NCBI GenBank assembly: GCA_018195615.1
Contig: JAGTPG010000002.1
Span: 3,899,501 to 3,963,500 of the forward strand
Direction of reading: 5' to 3'
Length of the DNA stretch: 64,000 nucleotides
From: Streptomyces tuirus
GTDB lineage: Bacteria > Actinomycetota > Actinomycetes > Streptomycetales > Streptomycetaceae
Below are positions 28,722-36,510 of the stretch, in pieces; the stretch's first letter is position 1, and each line of letters begins with the position of its first letter. A model generated the notes under the pieces. That model was not told where the DNA came from. It was given only the letters and a program-made list of their open reading frames with translations, and did not search any database. A program made the translations under genes and the position numbers.

Positions 28722-29248
28722 TGGGCGTCCTCCTCGGCGGTCGTCACGCACGCGCCCTTGCGCCACCACTCCGGCAGCATGGCCAGCGCCTCGTCGCCCA
28801 GCGGGTTCACCCCGGGCCCCGCGGCCAGCGAGTGCGCCACCAGCACGTGCAGGCACTTCACCCGGTCCGGCATGCCGCCCGCGCTGGGGAAGTTCTTCAG
28901 CTCCTCGATCTCGTCACGGCGCCGGATGTAGTCCTCGTGCGCCGCCCGGTACGCCGCCGCCAGCTCCGGGTCCGAGGCGAGCCGCTCGGTCATCTCCTTC
29001 ATCACGCCGTTCGCCTCCAGCGTGCCGATCGCCGAGTTCGCCTTCGGGCACGTCAGGTAGTACAGCGTGGGGAAGGGCGTGCCGTCCGGCAGCCGCGGTG
29101 CCGTCTCGACGACGTCCGGCTGCCCGCACGGGCACCGGTGCGCGATCGCGCGCAGACCGCGCGGGGGCCGACCGAGCTGCTGCTTGAAGGCCTCGACGTC
29201 CGCGTCGGTGGGCTCGGTGCGCGGGGTGGTCGGCGGGGGCGTTTCCAT
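28718..29248 (-). CDS. DUF501 domain protein
   Basis: A 176-residue protein with the cysteine-bearing DUF501 segments HRCPCGQPDVVETAPRLPDG and YYLTCPKANSAIGTLEANG, a helical middle (EDYIRRRDEIEELKNFPSAG) and KCLHVLVAHSLAAGPGVNPL. The family is conserved next to eno and ppx in actinobacteria; its function is unknown. The Cys-x-Cys and single Cys could bind a metal. ATG 29248 follows the divIC-like gene by 48 bases, and no strong ribosome site is seen. Confidence 0.85.
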   Translation of the reverse strand: METPPPTTPRTEPTDADVEAFKQQLGRPPRGLRAIAHRCPCGQPDVVETAPRLPDGTPFPTLYYLTCPKANSAIGTLEANGVMKEMTERLASDPELAAAYRAAHEDYIRRRDEIEELKNFPSAGGMPDRVKCLHVLVAHSLAAGPGVNPLGDEALAMLPEWWRKGACVTTAEEDAQ

Positions 29249-29296
29249 GACTGTGTTCAGGCTGTCTTTCTCTGGATCGCTGGCTGGGAGGTCAGC

Positions 29297-29773
29297 TCAC
29301 TGGCCGGAGGCGTCGGACTTGTCGACGCCGTCCCAGACGTTGGAGTACCAGGGGCGGTCGGCCGCCCCGAGGTCGGTGCGCGACTGCTTCGCCGCGTGCG
29401 GGTCGACGACGATGAACCCCGTCTCCCCCGGCATGACGTAGTGCAACCGCTGCCGGATCTGCTGCTCGGCGTACGCGTCGTCCTGCCAGCGCGCCTTCTG
29501 GTCGCGCAGTCGTTCGACGCGCTGCCGGGCCTGCTGCTGCTCCTGCTGGAGGTCGTCGATCTCGGCGCGCTGCGAGACGTACTCCCGCATCGGGTAGGCC
29601 AGCGCGACGATCAGCGAGCACATCACGAGGGCCAGCAGCGCGGCCCGGCCGGTCAGCCGGGAGCGGCGCGCCTGGCGCTTGGTCTGGGAGCGGTAGACCC
29701 GGGCCGCGGTCTGCTCGCCGAGCAGCCGGATCCTGGTCGCGGTGGAGAACCGGTCCCGGTCCTTCACGGCCAT
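29297..29773 (-). CDS. FtsB/DivIC-like septum formation initiator
   Basis: A 158-residue bitopic membrane protein. A basic cytoplasmic N-terminus (TKRQARRSRLTGR) precedes one transmembrane helix (AALLALVMCSLIVALAYPM). An external coiled coil follows (VSQRAEIDDLQQEQQQARQR, VERLRDQKARWQD), then the DivIC-type tail with YAEQQIRQRLHYVMPGE. This family links FtsL and FtsQ in the divisome. In Streptomyces it is needed for efficient sporulation septa rather than for growth. The start 29773 has a purine-rich GGGGAGAC just before it. It lies 104 bases downstream of eno, with a hairpin between them. Confidence 0.85.
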   Translation of the reverse strand: MAVKDRDRFSTATRIRLLGEQTAARVYRSQTKRQARRSRLTGRAALLALVMCSLIVALAYPMREYVSQRAEIDDLQQEQQQARQRVERLRDQKARWQDDAYAEQQIRQRLHYVMPGETGFIVVDPHAAKQSRTDLGAADRPWYSNVWDGVDKSDASGQ

Positions 29774-29806
29774 GTCTCCCCGCCTCCCGCTCCACCGTCC
29801 GATGCG

Positions 29807-29851
29807 CGTACGTCCCCGGACACGGTACGGGACCGAGTACGGGGACGTACG
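29807..29851 (-). terminator. Compound hairpin between eno and the divIC-like gene
   Basis: Perfect 12-base arms CGTACGTCCCCG (29807-29818) and CGGGGACGTACG (29840-29851) enclose a 21-base loop that itself contains CGGT/ACCG. It could terminate or attenuate eno transcripts before divIC, or stabilise eno mRNA. Confidence 0.55.
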
Positions 29852-29877
29852 TACGACGCTTCCTACGAAGCCGTGCC

Positions 29878-31158
29878 TCAGCCCTTGAAGCGGGGGAAAG
29901 CGCTGCGGCCGGCGTACACCGCCGCGTCGTCGAGGATCTCCTCGATGCGCAGCAGCTGGTTGTACTTGGCGACGCGCTCGGAACGGGCCGGGGCGCCGGT
30001 CTTGATCTGGCCGCAGTTGGTGGCGACGGCCAGGTCGGCGATGGTGACGTCCTCGGTCTCGCCGGAGCGGTGGGACATCATGCACTTGAAGCCGTTGCGC
30101 TGGGCCAGCTCCACGGCGTCCAGGGTCTCGGTCAGCGAACCGATCTGGTTGACCTTGACCAGGAGCGCGTTGGCCGCGCCCTCCTCGATGCCGCGGGCCA
30201 GGCGCTCGGGGTTGGTGACGAACAGGTCGTCGCCGACGAGCTGGACCTTGTCACCGAGCTTGTCGGTGATGGTCTTCCAGCCCTCCCAGTCGTCCTCGAA
30301 CAGGGGGTCCTCGATGGAGACGAGCGGGTACGCCTCGACGAGCTCCGCGTAGTACTCGGTCATCTCGGCCGCCGAGCGCTCCTTGCCCTCGAAGGTGTAG
30401 ACGCCGTCCTTGTAGAACTCGGACGCGGCGACGTCGAGCGCGAGGGCGATCTGCTCGCCGGGGGTGTAGCCGGCTTCCTTGATGGCCTCGAGGATGAGGT
30501 CGAGGGCCTCGCGGTTGGAGCCGAGGTTCGGGGCGAAGCCGCCCTCGTCGCCGAGGCCGGTGGCCAGGCCCTTGCTCTTCAGGACCTTCTTCAGCGTGTG
30601 GTAGACCTCGGCGCCCCAGCGCAGGGCCTCGGAGAAGGACTCCGCGCCGATCGGGGCGATCATGAACTCCTGGATGTCCACGTTGGAGTCGGCGTGCGAG
30701 CCGCCGTTCAGGATGTTCATCATCGGCACCGGCAGCAGGTGCGCGTTCGGACCGCCCAGGTAGCGGAACAGCGGCAGGTCGCTGGCCTCGGAGGCGGCGT
30801 GGGCGACGGCGAGCGAGACGCCGAGGATGGCGTTGGCGCCGAGGCTGCCCTTGTTGTCGGTGGCGTCCAGGTCGAACATCGCCTGGTCGATCAGGCGCTG
30901 CTCGGTGGCGTCGTAGCCGACCAGCTCCGGGCCGATCTGCTCGATGACCGCGAGGACGGCCTTCTCCACACCCTTGCCGAGGTAGCGGTTCGAGTCGCCG
31001 TCGCGGAGCTCGATGGCCTCGAAGGCGCCCGTGGAGGCGCCGGACGGGACGGCGGCACGACCGGTGCTGCCGTCGTCGAGGCCGACCTCGACCTCGACCG
31101 TGGGGTTGCCTCGGGAGTCCAGGATTTCCCGGGCTACGACGACGTCGATGGACGGCAC
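29878..31158 (-). CDS. eno: Enolase
   Basis: A 426-residue glycolytic enzyme (2-phosphoglycerate to phosphoenolpyruvate). Visible: REILDSRGNPTVEVEV, the loop VPSGASTGAFEA, metal ligands in ALDVAASEFY and SIEDPLFEDDW, VGDDLFVTNP, and the signature LLVKVNQIGSLTET. The ATG at 31164 would have AAGGAG directly abutting it. The GTG at 31158 has the same AAGGAG at a six-base gap, so I take GTG 31158 as the true start; most annotations would use 31164. Intact, in contrast to many neighbours. Confidence 0.95.
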   Translation of the reverse strand: MPSIDVVVAREILDSRGNPTVEVEVGLDDGSTGRAAVPSGASTGAFEAIELRDGDSNRYLGKGVEKAVLAVIEQIGPELVGYDATEQRLIDQAMFDLDATDNKGSLGANAILGVSLAVAHAASEASDLPLFRYLGGPNAHLLPVPMMNILNGGSHADSNVDIQEFMIAPIGAESFSEALRWGAEVYHTLKKVLKSKGLATGLGDEGGFAPNLGSNREALDLILEAIKEAGYTPGEQIALALDVAASEFYKDGVYTFEGKERSAAEMTEYYAELVEAYPLVSIEDPLFEDDWEGWKTITDKLGDKVQLVGDDLFVTNPERLARGIEEGAANALLVKVNQIGSLTETLDAVELAQRNGFKCMMSHRSGETEDVTIADLAVATNCGQIKTGAPARSERVAKYNQLLRIEEILDDAAVYAGRSAFPRFKG

Positions 31159-31296
31159 GAGCATCTCCTTCTTGATGTGACGCGGGTACGCGGGCCGCTC
31201 GGGCCCTGCGCGGTGCGGGCCGCGGTGGCTCGCGACATGAGCCTAACCGGCTCCGCGCGATCGGCCACCGGGTCGCCCACCCCATGGACAGAACCG

Positions 31297-31325
31297 AGAG
31301 TAAATTGTTTCCGAACGGAACAAAA
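31297..31325 (-). promoter_or_regulatory. Candidate eno promoter with a palindrome in the spacer
   Basis: On the minus strand TTTTGT (31320-31325) and TACTCT (31297-31302) are 17 bases apart. The spacer contains the perfect palindrome TTCCGAACGGAA (31309-31320). The leader to eno would be about 130 bases. Confidence 0.4.
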
Positions 31326-31353
31326 CAGGGGCGCAAAGGCCGGCAGAAAAAGA

Positions 31354-31395
31354 CCCCGCCCCGGCGCGTACGGGGGAACACGCACCGGGGCGGGG
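31354..31395 (-). terminator. Intrinsic terminator of rpfA
   Basis: A perfect 11-bp stem, CCCCGCCCCGG (31354-31364) and CCGGGGCGGGG (31385-31395). In the leftward direction it is followed by GTCTTTTTCTG, a true T run. It lies 27 bases after the rpfA stop. Confidence 0.85.
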
Positions 31396-31421
31396 AGCCC
31401 GTGGGGACGGGGGGCCGCTGC

Positions 31422-32102
31422 TTACTTCAGGTGCAGCTGCTGGCCCGGGTAGATGAGGTTGGCGTCGGTGACGATGTCCTTGTTCAGCTCGAACAGCTTC
31501 TCCCAGCCGCCCTCGACCTTGTGCTCGGTCGCGATGGAGCTGAGGGTGTCACCCTTGACGACCTTGTACTCGCCGTCGCCCTTCTTGACCTTCTTGCCGG
31601 TCGGGGTGGTGACGGTCTTCTGGGTCTTCTGGGTCTGGGCCGGGCGCTCGTCGGACCGGGAGGCCGGCTGCTGCTCGGTCTCGCGGGTCTCGGTGGAGCC
31701 GCTGCTCTGCGCGGAGCCGCCGTCGTAGCCGGCGCTCGACAGGCCCTTGCCGCAGACCGGCCAGGCACCCTTGCCCTGGCCCGCGAGGACCTTCTCGGCG
31801 ATCTCGATCTGCTGCTCCTTGGTGGCCTGGTCGGCGGTGGAGGCGTACTTGGTGCCGCCGTAGCCGGACCAGGTGGAGGCGGAGAACTGCAGACCGCCGT
31901 AGTAACCGTTGCCGGTGTTGATGGACCAGTTGCCGCCGGACTCGCACTGGGCGACGGCGTCCCACTCGGAGGCGGTGGCGGCGGAGGCGTTGCCGGCCGC
32001 CATCAGCGGGGCGGCGACGGCGGCACCGGTGACACCGGCGATGGCGATGACCCGAGAGGCCTTGGACGGACGGCGGTGCGTGCCCTTGCCGGAAAACAGC
32101 AT
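31422..32102 (-). CDS. rpfA: Resuscitation-promoting factor with LysM domain
   Basis: A 226-residue secreted muralytic enzyme that cleaves peptidoglycan and promotes spore germination. The signal peptide is about residues 1-41 (IAIAGVTGAAVAAPLMAAGN, cleavage after ASA). The Rpf catalytic domain, about 43-118, contains EWDAVAQCESGGNWSINTGN with the catalytic Glu and the paired cysteine in WPVCGKGL. A Ser/Thr/Gln-rich linker follows, then a C-terminal LysM peptidoglycan-binding domain (YKVVKGDTLSSIATEHKVEG, DANLIYPGQQLHLK). ATG 32102 has GAGGGG upstream. The leader contains a c-di-AMP riboswitch. The symbol follows the recalled S. coelicolor arrangement of adjacent rpfA and rpfC. Confidence 0.92.
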   Translation of the reverse strand: MLFSGKGTHRRPSKASRVIAIAGVTGAAVAAPLMAAGNASAATASEWDAVAQCESGGNWSINTGNGYYGGLQFSASTWSGYGGTKYASTADQATKEQQIEIAEKVLAGQGKGAWPVCGKGLSSAGYDGGSAQSSGSTETRETEQQPASRSDERPAQTQKTQKTVTTPTGKKVKKGDGEYKVVKGDTLSSIATEHKVEGGWEKLFELNKDIVTDANLIYPGQQLHLK

Positions 32103-32117
32103 GGAGAGATCCCCTCA

Positions 32118-32322
32118 CCGACGCCTGCGAGGTGAGCTGTCGGGTTCGGGCCGGTTGAGTTGCCCGGCCGCGTCCCTCCCGGGACACGGCTTCACCCCTA
32201 GCCCTTCCGGCGCAACTGGCCGGTCGGGCACCTACCTTGGGTCCCCCGCTCCTGCCTACGGCGCTTGACGCGACGACTGTTCCCGTGCGGCCGCTGGCAG
32301 GATTCGGCGTTGCGGCAGCCGG
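32118..32322 (-). ncRNA. c-di-AMP riboswitch (ydaO-yuaA class) in the rpfA leader
   Basis: On the minus strand the conserved core blocks occur in order: ACGCCGAATCCTGCC (about 32297-32312), GGCAGGAGCGGGGGACCCA, GGGGTGAAGCCG, AGGGACGCGG, then CGAACCCGACAGCTCACCTC and GCAGGCG (ending near 32120). This order and wording match the ydaO class as I know it. High c-di-AMP lowers expression of cell-wall hydrolases controlled this way in actinobacteria (established). The element ends about 15 bases before the rpfA start codon. Boundaries are approximate. Confidence 0.92.
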
Positions 32323-32346
32323 GGCTCGCGGTGGCGAGCGGTCATG

Positions 32347-32376
32347 ACCGTAGACACGCGATCCGCGGAATTTCAA
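32347..32376 (-). promoter_or_regulatory. Candidate rpfA promoter
   Basis: TTGAAA (plus-strand TTTCAA, 32371-32376) and TACGGT (32347-32352) are 18 bases apart on the minus strand. This puts the transcript start about 20 bases before the first conserved riboswitch block, as expected. Confidence 0.5.
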
Positions 32377-32501
32377 AGACGATCAGGGCTTCTGAGATCT
32401 ATCTCTCACCGCGTTAATTCGGGACATTCGACGCGAATCATGGCGTGAACTCGCGCGGTTTTGGGGCGACTTCCGCCGCGGTTTCCGCACCGCCCCACCG
32501 G

Positions 32502-33487
32502 CTACTTCTCGTCCGCTTCGCCCTCTACCGTGAGCTTCTGACCGGGGCGGATGAGGTTCGGGTCGATACCGACGGCCTGCCTGTTGGCGGCGTAGAGGGC
32601 ATGCCATCCGCCGCTGAGGTCAAGGGAGTCGGCGATGAGCGAGAGGCTGTCGCCGGGGCGCACGGTGTAGGAGCCGTCCGTCGCGTCGCGGGCCGCTTCG
32701 TCGCCGCGCGAGGCGTGCCGGCCCGTGGATTCGTTCGTACGGCCGTTCTCGGGCTCGGCGTTCTCGTCGGCGCTGGGGCCGCGGTGACGGCCGGAGCCGG
32801 TGTCGGTCAGCGCCGAGGAGTCGTCGCCCTGCTGCGAGTTGTCGGACTTGTCGCTCTCGGGGTGGCCGAGGGAGGGCTGTCGGGCTCGTCGTCCGGCGTC
32901 TGCGTAGTGGAGTCGGGCGCCTGCGACGTGGAGTCGGGCGAATTGTCGGGCTTGGTGGTTTCATCCTCAGGAGTCGATGACGTGTCAGTCGACGACGAGG
33001 ACGAAGAAGGGCTGGGGGAAGGAGACGACTCGGAGGAGTCGAGCAAACCGGGCGAGTCCGTTGATCCGGATGAACTTGACGAACCGGATGAATCAGACGA
33101 GTCGGATCCCTTGTCCTGCTCGAGACCGGAGAGCAGCCCGCAGGTGCGCCAGGCGCCGACCCCCTGGTCGGCGAGGATTCTCTCGGCCACGGCTATCTGC
33201 TGCGAACGACTGGCCAGATCGGCGCTCGGGGCGTAGTCCAGGCCGCCGTGGTTCTCCCAGTCCTCCTGGGACAGCGCCAGGCCGCCGAAGTATCCGTTGC
33301 CGCTGTTCTGGCTCCAGGCGCCGCCGGTCTCGCAGTCCGCGACCCGGTCCCAGGTCGTGTCGTCGGCCGCGCTGGCGCCGGAGGCCCCGAGAAGCGGGAT
33401 CGCGATGGCGGAGCCGGTCACTCCGGCCGCGACGAGGAGTGCCGGAGCCTGGCGGGGGCGACGGTGCCGACCGTTCCCGGAGAGCAT
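32502..33487 (-). CDS. rpfC: Resuscitation-promoting factor with long Ser/Pro/Asp linker and LysM (one frameshift)
   Basis: A 328-residue (repaired) secreted enzyme, paralogue of the neighbouring rpfA. A signal peptide (LLVAAGVTGSAIAIPLLGAS, cleavage after ASA) is followed by the Rpf domain with TWDRVADCETGGAWSQNSGN (catalytic Glu) and the closing cysteine in WRTCGLL. An extended low-complexity linker of about 130 residues, dominated by Ser, Asp, Pro and Thr, precedes a C-terminal LysM (YTVRPGDSLSLIADSLDLSG, PNLIRPGQKLTVEGE). The frame breaks near 32870-32872 in the linker, so without repair the LysM is lost. AAAGG precedes ATG 33487. No second riboswitch was found upstream. Confidence 0.87.
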
Positions 33488-33570
33488 GCGGAGACCTTTC
33501 GCGAGACAGCAGTGACCGGCGCGGGCAAGGCCCGGGCCGCATTGATGGGTGAACGTATCGGCAGACGATC

Positions 33571-33583
33571 ACTTGTCACAAGT
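33571..33583. promoter_or_regulatory. Perfect 13-bp palindrome upstream of rpfC
   Basis: ACTTGTCACAAGT lies 84 bases before the rpfC start. It overlaps TTGTGA on the minus strand, which with TACGTT 18 bases downstream could be the rpfC promoter. Candidate operator; the cognate regulator is unknown. Confidence 0.4.
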
Positions 33584-33627
33584 TCATGCCGCGCAGATCA
33601 CGTGAAGATCACAGGCCTGATGTTTCG

Positions 33628-34893
33628 TCATCTTTGGGCGGGTGCGAACTCCACCGGCAGGGTGCGCAGCCCGCGCATGATGAGACCACCGCGCCATCTC
33701 AGCTCGGCCGGGTCCGCCGCGAGCCGCAGGTCCGGGAGGCGGGTGAGGAGCGTGGCGAGCGCGGTCTGGCCCTCCAGGCGGGCGAGCGGGGCGCCGAGAC
33801 AGTAGTGGATGCCGTGGCCGTAACCGAGGTGCTGGTTGTCGCGGCGGGCGAGGTCGAGCACGTCCGGATCGCCGAACCGCTCCGGGTCCCGGTCGGCGGC
33901 GGCCAGGACGACGAGAACCGGATCGCCGGGTTCGATGCGCTGCCCGCCGATGGTGAGCGGCTGAGTGGCGAAGCGCCAGGTGGCGAGCTCGACGGGACCG
34001 TCGAAGCGGAGGAGTTCCTCGACGCCGGTCTCCAGGAGGCCTCTCTCCCCGGCGGCCAGGGACGCCTGGAGCCGTGCGCGCTGCTCGGGGTGGGTGAGCA
34101 GGGCGTAGGTGCCGTTGCCGATGAGGTTGACGGTCGTCTCGAAGCCGGCGAACAGCAGGATGAAGGCCATGGCCGCGGCCTCGTTCTCGGTGAGGTGCTC
34201 ACCGTGGTCGGAGGCGCGGATGAGCCCGGAGATGAGGTCCTCACCCGGCGCGGATTCGGCGGGCAGCGCCTCCCGCTTGCGGTGGATGAGCTCGGCGAGG
34301 TAGCCGCGCATCTTCTTCACCGATCGCGCCACGCCGCCCCGGGGCCCGCCCTGGTGACGGATCATCATGCCCGCCCAGTCGCGGAAGTCGTCCCGGTCCT
34401 CGCGGGGGACGCCGAGCAGGTCGCAGATGGCGTAGATGGGCAGCGGGAACGCGAACTCGTGGATGAGGTCGGCGGACCCCTGCTCCGCGAACGCGTCGAT
34501 GAGGCTGTCCGTGAGCTCCTGCACCCGCGGCGCGAACTCGGCGACCCGGCGGGGAGTGAACGCCTTGGACACCAGCCGCCGCAGCCGGGTGTGGTCCGGC
34601 GGGTCGATGTTCAGCAGATGCGTCATCAGCTCGGCCTTGCGCTCGCCGGGGATACCGGTCTTGCCCTTGGCGTGCGCGGGCTCGTCGTGATGCGCCGGGT
34701 TCTTGGAGAGACGGTTGTCGGCGAGGGTCTGCTTGGCGTCGGCATACCGCGTGACCAGCCAGGCCTCCACACCGCTGGGAAGCCGCGTCTTGTGGACGGG
34801 GCTGTGCTCACGGAGCCAGGCGTAGGCGGGGTAGGGGTTGCTCGCGAACTCCCACGTGAACAGTTCGGGAACGCCAGGCGCTTCATGGTGCAT
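33628..34893 (-). CDS. Cytochrome P450, CYP107-like
   Basis: A 421-residue soluble bacterial P450. The I-helix oxygen-binding motif is LFAGFETTVN. The K-helix ExxR is in VEELLRFDGP, and the haem loop is LGYGHGIHYCLGAPLARLEG with the cysteine ligand. Tyr stands where Phe is usual at the start of that loop. Other signatures include NIDPPDHTRLRRLVSKAFTP. It needs a ferredoxin and reductase, neither of which is nearby. By recall, a CYP107-family P450 next to the rpf genes in S. coelicolor (CYP107U1) affects sporulation and antibiotics; equivalence is an inference from context. Confidence 0.87.
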   Translation of the reverse strand: MHHEAPGVPELFTWEFASNPYPAYAWLREHSPVHKTRLPSGVEAWLVTRYADAKQTLADNRLSKNPAHHDEPAHAKGKTGIPGERKAELMTHLLNIDPPDHTRLRRLVSKAFTPRRVAEFAPRVQELTDSLIDAFAEQGSADLIHEFAFPLPIYAICDLLGVPREDRDDFRDWAGMMIRHQGGPRGGVARSVKKMRGYLAELIHRKREALPAESAPGEDLISGLIRASDHGEHLTENEAAAMAFILLFAGFETTVNLIGNGTYALLTHPEQRARLQASLAAGERGLLETGVEELLRFDGPVELATWRFATQPLTIGGQRIEPGDPVLVVLAAADRDPERFGDPDVLDLARRDNQHLGYGHGIHYCLGAPLARLEGQTALATLLTRLPDLRLAADPAELRWRGGLIMRGLRTLPVEFAPAQR

Positions 34894-34953
34894 GGGACGA
34901 CCCTACGCAGCGGTCGGGTCGGCAACGGTCGCCGCCGGCGGTTGCCGTAGCTG

Positions 34954-35000
34954 TCAGAGGCCCTCGCCAGTCAGAGGCCCTCGCTGTCAGAGGCCCTCGC
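34954..35000 (+). repeat. 14-bp repeat, three copies
   Basis: TCAGAGGCCCTCGC occurs at 34954-34967, 34971-34984 and 34987-35000 with 2-3 base spacers, just upstream of the small gene at 35033. Each copy contains the dyad GAGG-CCCTC. Confidence 0.8.
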
Positions 35001-35032
35001 TACTCTCGCCGCGTCGAGATCGAGGAGGACCG

Positions 35033-35401
35033 GTGCTTGAAGGCGTGCTGATCGCGGAGAGCCTGCGGGTGGGGGCCGAGCTGGCCGATGTGCCGCTGCG
35101 GGTCACCAAGATCGCGAGGATGGAGGTGGAGAGCGCTGCGGCCGGGCAGCCCGGGCAATGGACACTCCTGGACTTCGCCGCGGAGGAGGCCGATGCGGAG
35201 CGGCTGGCCGAGCGGCTCGCGGACTGCCTGGCGCCGACCGGCGGCTGGTACGTCAACTACCACACCGACGCGGAGGCGTTCGTGGTGTTCGCCGGCAAGG
35301 TCTTCCGCTATCCACGCCGGGACGCGGAGGGTCGTCTGCCCGCGCAGGACTACGCCCGCTCCATCGGGATCCCCGAAGCGCAGCTGGACTGGGAGGACTG
35401 A
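35033..35401 (+). CDS. Hypothetical protein
   Basis: A 122-residue protein starting VLEGVLIAESLRVGAELADV, with WTLLDFAAEEADAERLAERL, the aromatic block GGWYVNYHTDAEAFVVFAGK and RYPRRDAEGRLPAQDYARSI. GTG 35033 is preceded by GAGGAGG with a good gap. It is soluble and acidic. I do not recognise the family; it looks like a full-length small domain. Its stop is 17 bases from the convergent mazG stop. Confidence 0.75.
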   Translation: MLEGVLIAESLRVGAELADVPLRVTKIARMEVESAAAGQPGQWTLLDFAAEEADAERLAERLADCLAPTGGWYVNYHTDAEAFVVFAGKVFRYPRRDAEGRLPAQDYARSIGIPEAQLDWED

Positions 35402-35417
35402 CCTGCCGGGCCCGGCG

Positions 35418-36436
35418 TCACGGCCGCGGGTCGCCGGCTCGGCCCTCGGCCTCCCTGATCGCGTCCCGGTACGCGCGGGCCGCTGCTCTCAGGGCCGCCT
35501 CCGGGTCCACGCCCTCCGACTCGGCGCGGACCGCGAGGGCCAGCAGGTCGTAGCCGATGCCCTCCACGGGTGGGAGCGATATGTCCAGGTGCGCGGTGCG
35601 GGCGCGGGACGCCAGCTTGGCGGCGAGGGCCAGGCCGGGCTGGCCCAGGGGATGCCCTCGGTGATCGAGGTGCGCTGTTTCTCGACCGCCTTGGTGCGCA
35701 GCCAGTGGGCTTTGACCTCCTCGGGCGTGGTGGCCGTCGCGTCGCCGAAGACATGTGGGTGGCGGTGGATCAGTTTGGCGACGATGCCGCCGGCCACGTC
35801 GTCGATGGAGAAGGGGGCATCCAGGTCCTCCTCGGCGATGCGGGCGTGGAAGACGACCTGGAGGAGGACGTCGCCGAGCTCCTCGCGCAGTTCGTCGCGG
35901 TCGCCCTCCTCGATCGCCTCGACCAGTTCGTACGCCTCCTCGATGCCGTACTTGGCCAGGCCCTTGTGGGTCTGCCGGGACGACCACGGGCACTCGGCGC
36001 GGATGCGGTCCATGACCTGGACGAGGTCAAGGAGGCGGGCGCCCGGCAGGTCGTAGGAGGCGGGCAGCAGCTCCAGCTCCGGCATGGCGACGCGACCCGT
36101 GCCGGCCAGGCGGGCCAGGCCGTCCGTCAGGGCCGGCTCGCCCTCGCCCGTCGCCACGACGACCACCGTGCGGCCGCCCGCGCAGGCGTCGACCAGTTCC
36201 TCAGCGCTCGGGGATCCCTCGTCCACCCGTATCCCCGCCTCGCGCAGATACGGCAGCTGCGGGTGCGCACCGTCCGCGCACAGCACCTGGTCGGCCGCGT
36301 GCAGTGCCTGCCAGGCCGGCCAGGACAGCAGGCCGGGGGCGACGCGGTGGCTGGTGGTGAGCAGGACGATGCGGCCCAGGTCGGGGCCGGCGGCCCGGTC
36401 GGGGCCAGGGGTGGCTTCGGGGCTGTTGGCGTTCAC
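35418..36436 (-). CDS. mazG: Nucleoside triphosphate pyrophosphohydrolase MazG (one frameshift)
   Basis: A 339-residue (repaired) MazG that hydrolyses non-canonical NTPs to NMP and pyrophosphate. Residues 1-120 are an extra N-terminal domain common in actinobacteria (VLLTTSHRVAPGLLSWPAWQ...). The MazG fold follows: LDLVQVMDRIRAECPWSSRQ, then the metal-binding EEAYELVEAIEEGDRDEL and REELGDVLLQVVFHARIAEE (EExxE...ExxD), then HRHPHVFGD. The frame breaks at a G run 35648-35651, one base short; the restored C-terminus is LGQPGLALAAKLASRARTAH and onwards. GTG start 36436 has only a weak ribosome site. Confidence 0.87.
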
Positions 36437-36510
36437 GATTCGAAGCTATCCCACGCCGCCGACAGCGCCGGAAGTTATCCACAGGCCCCGGGGGCGGGTG
36501 CGGAGGTGGC

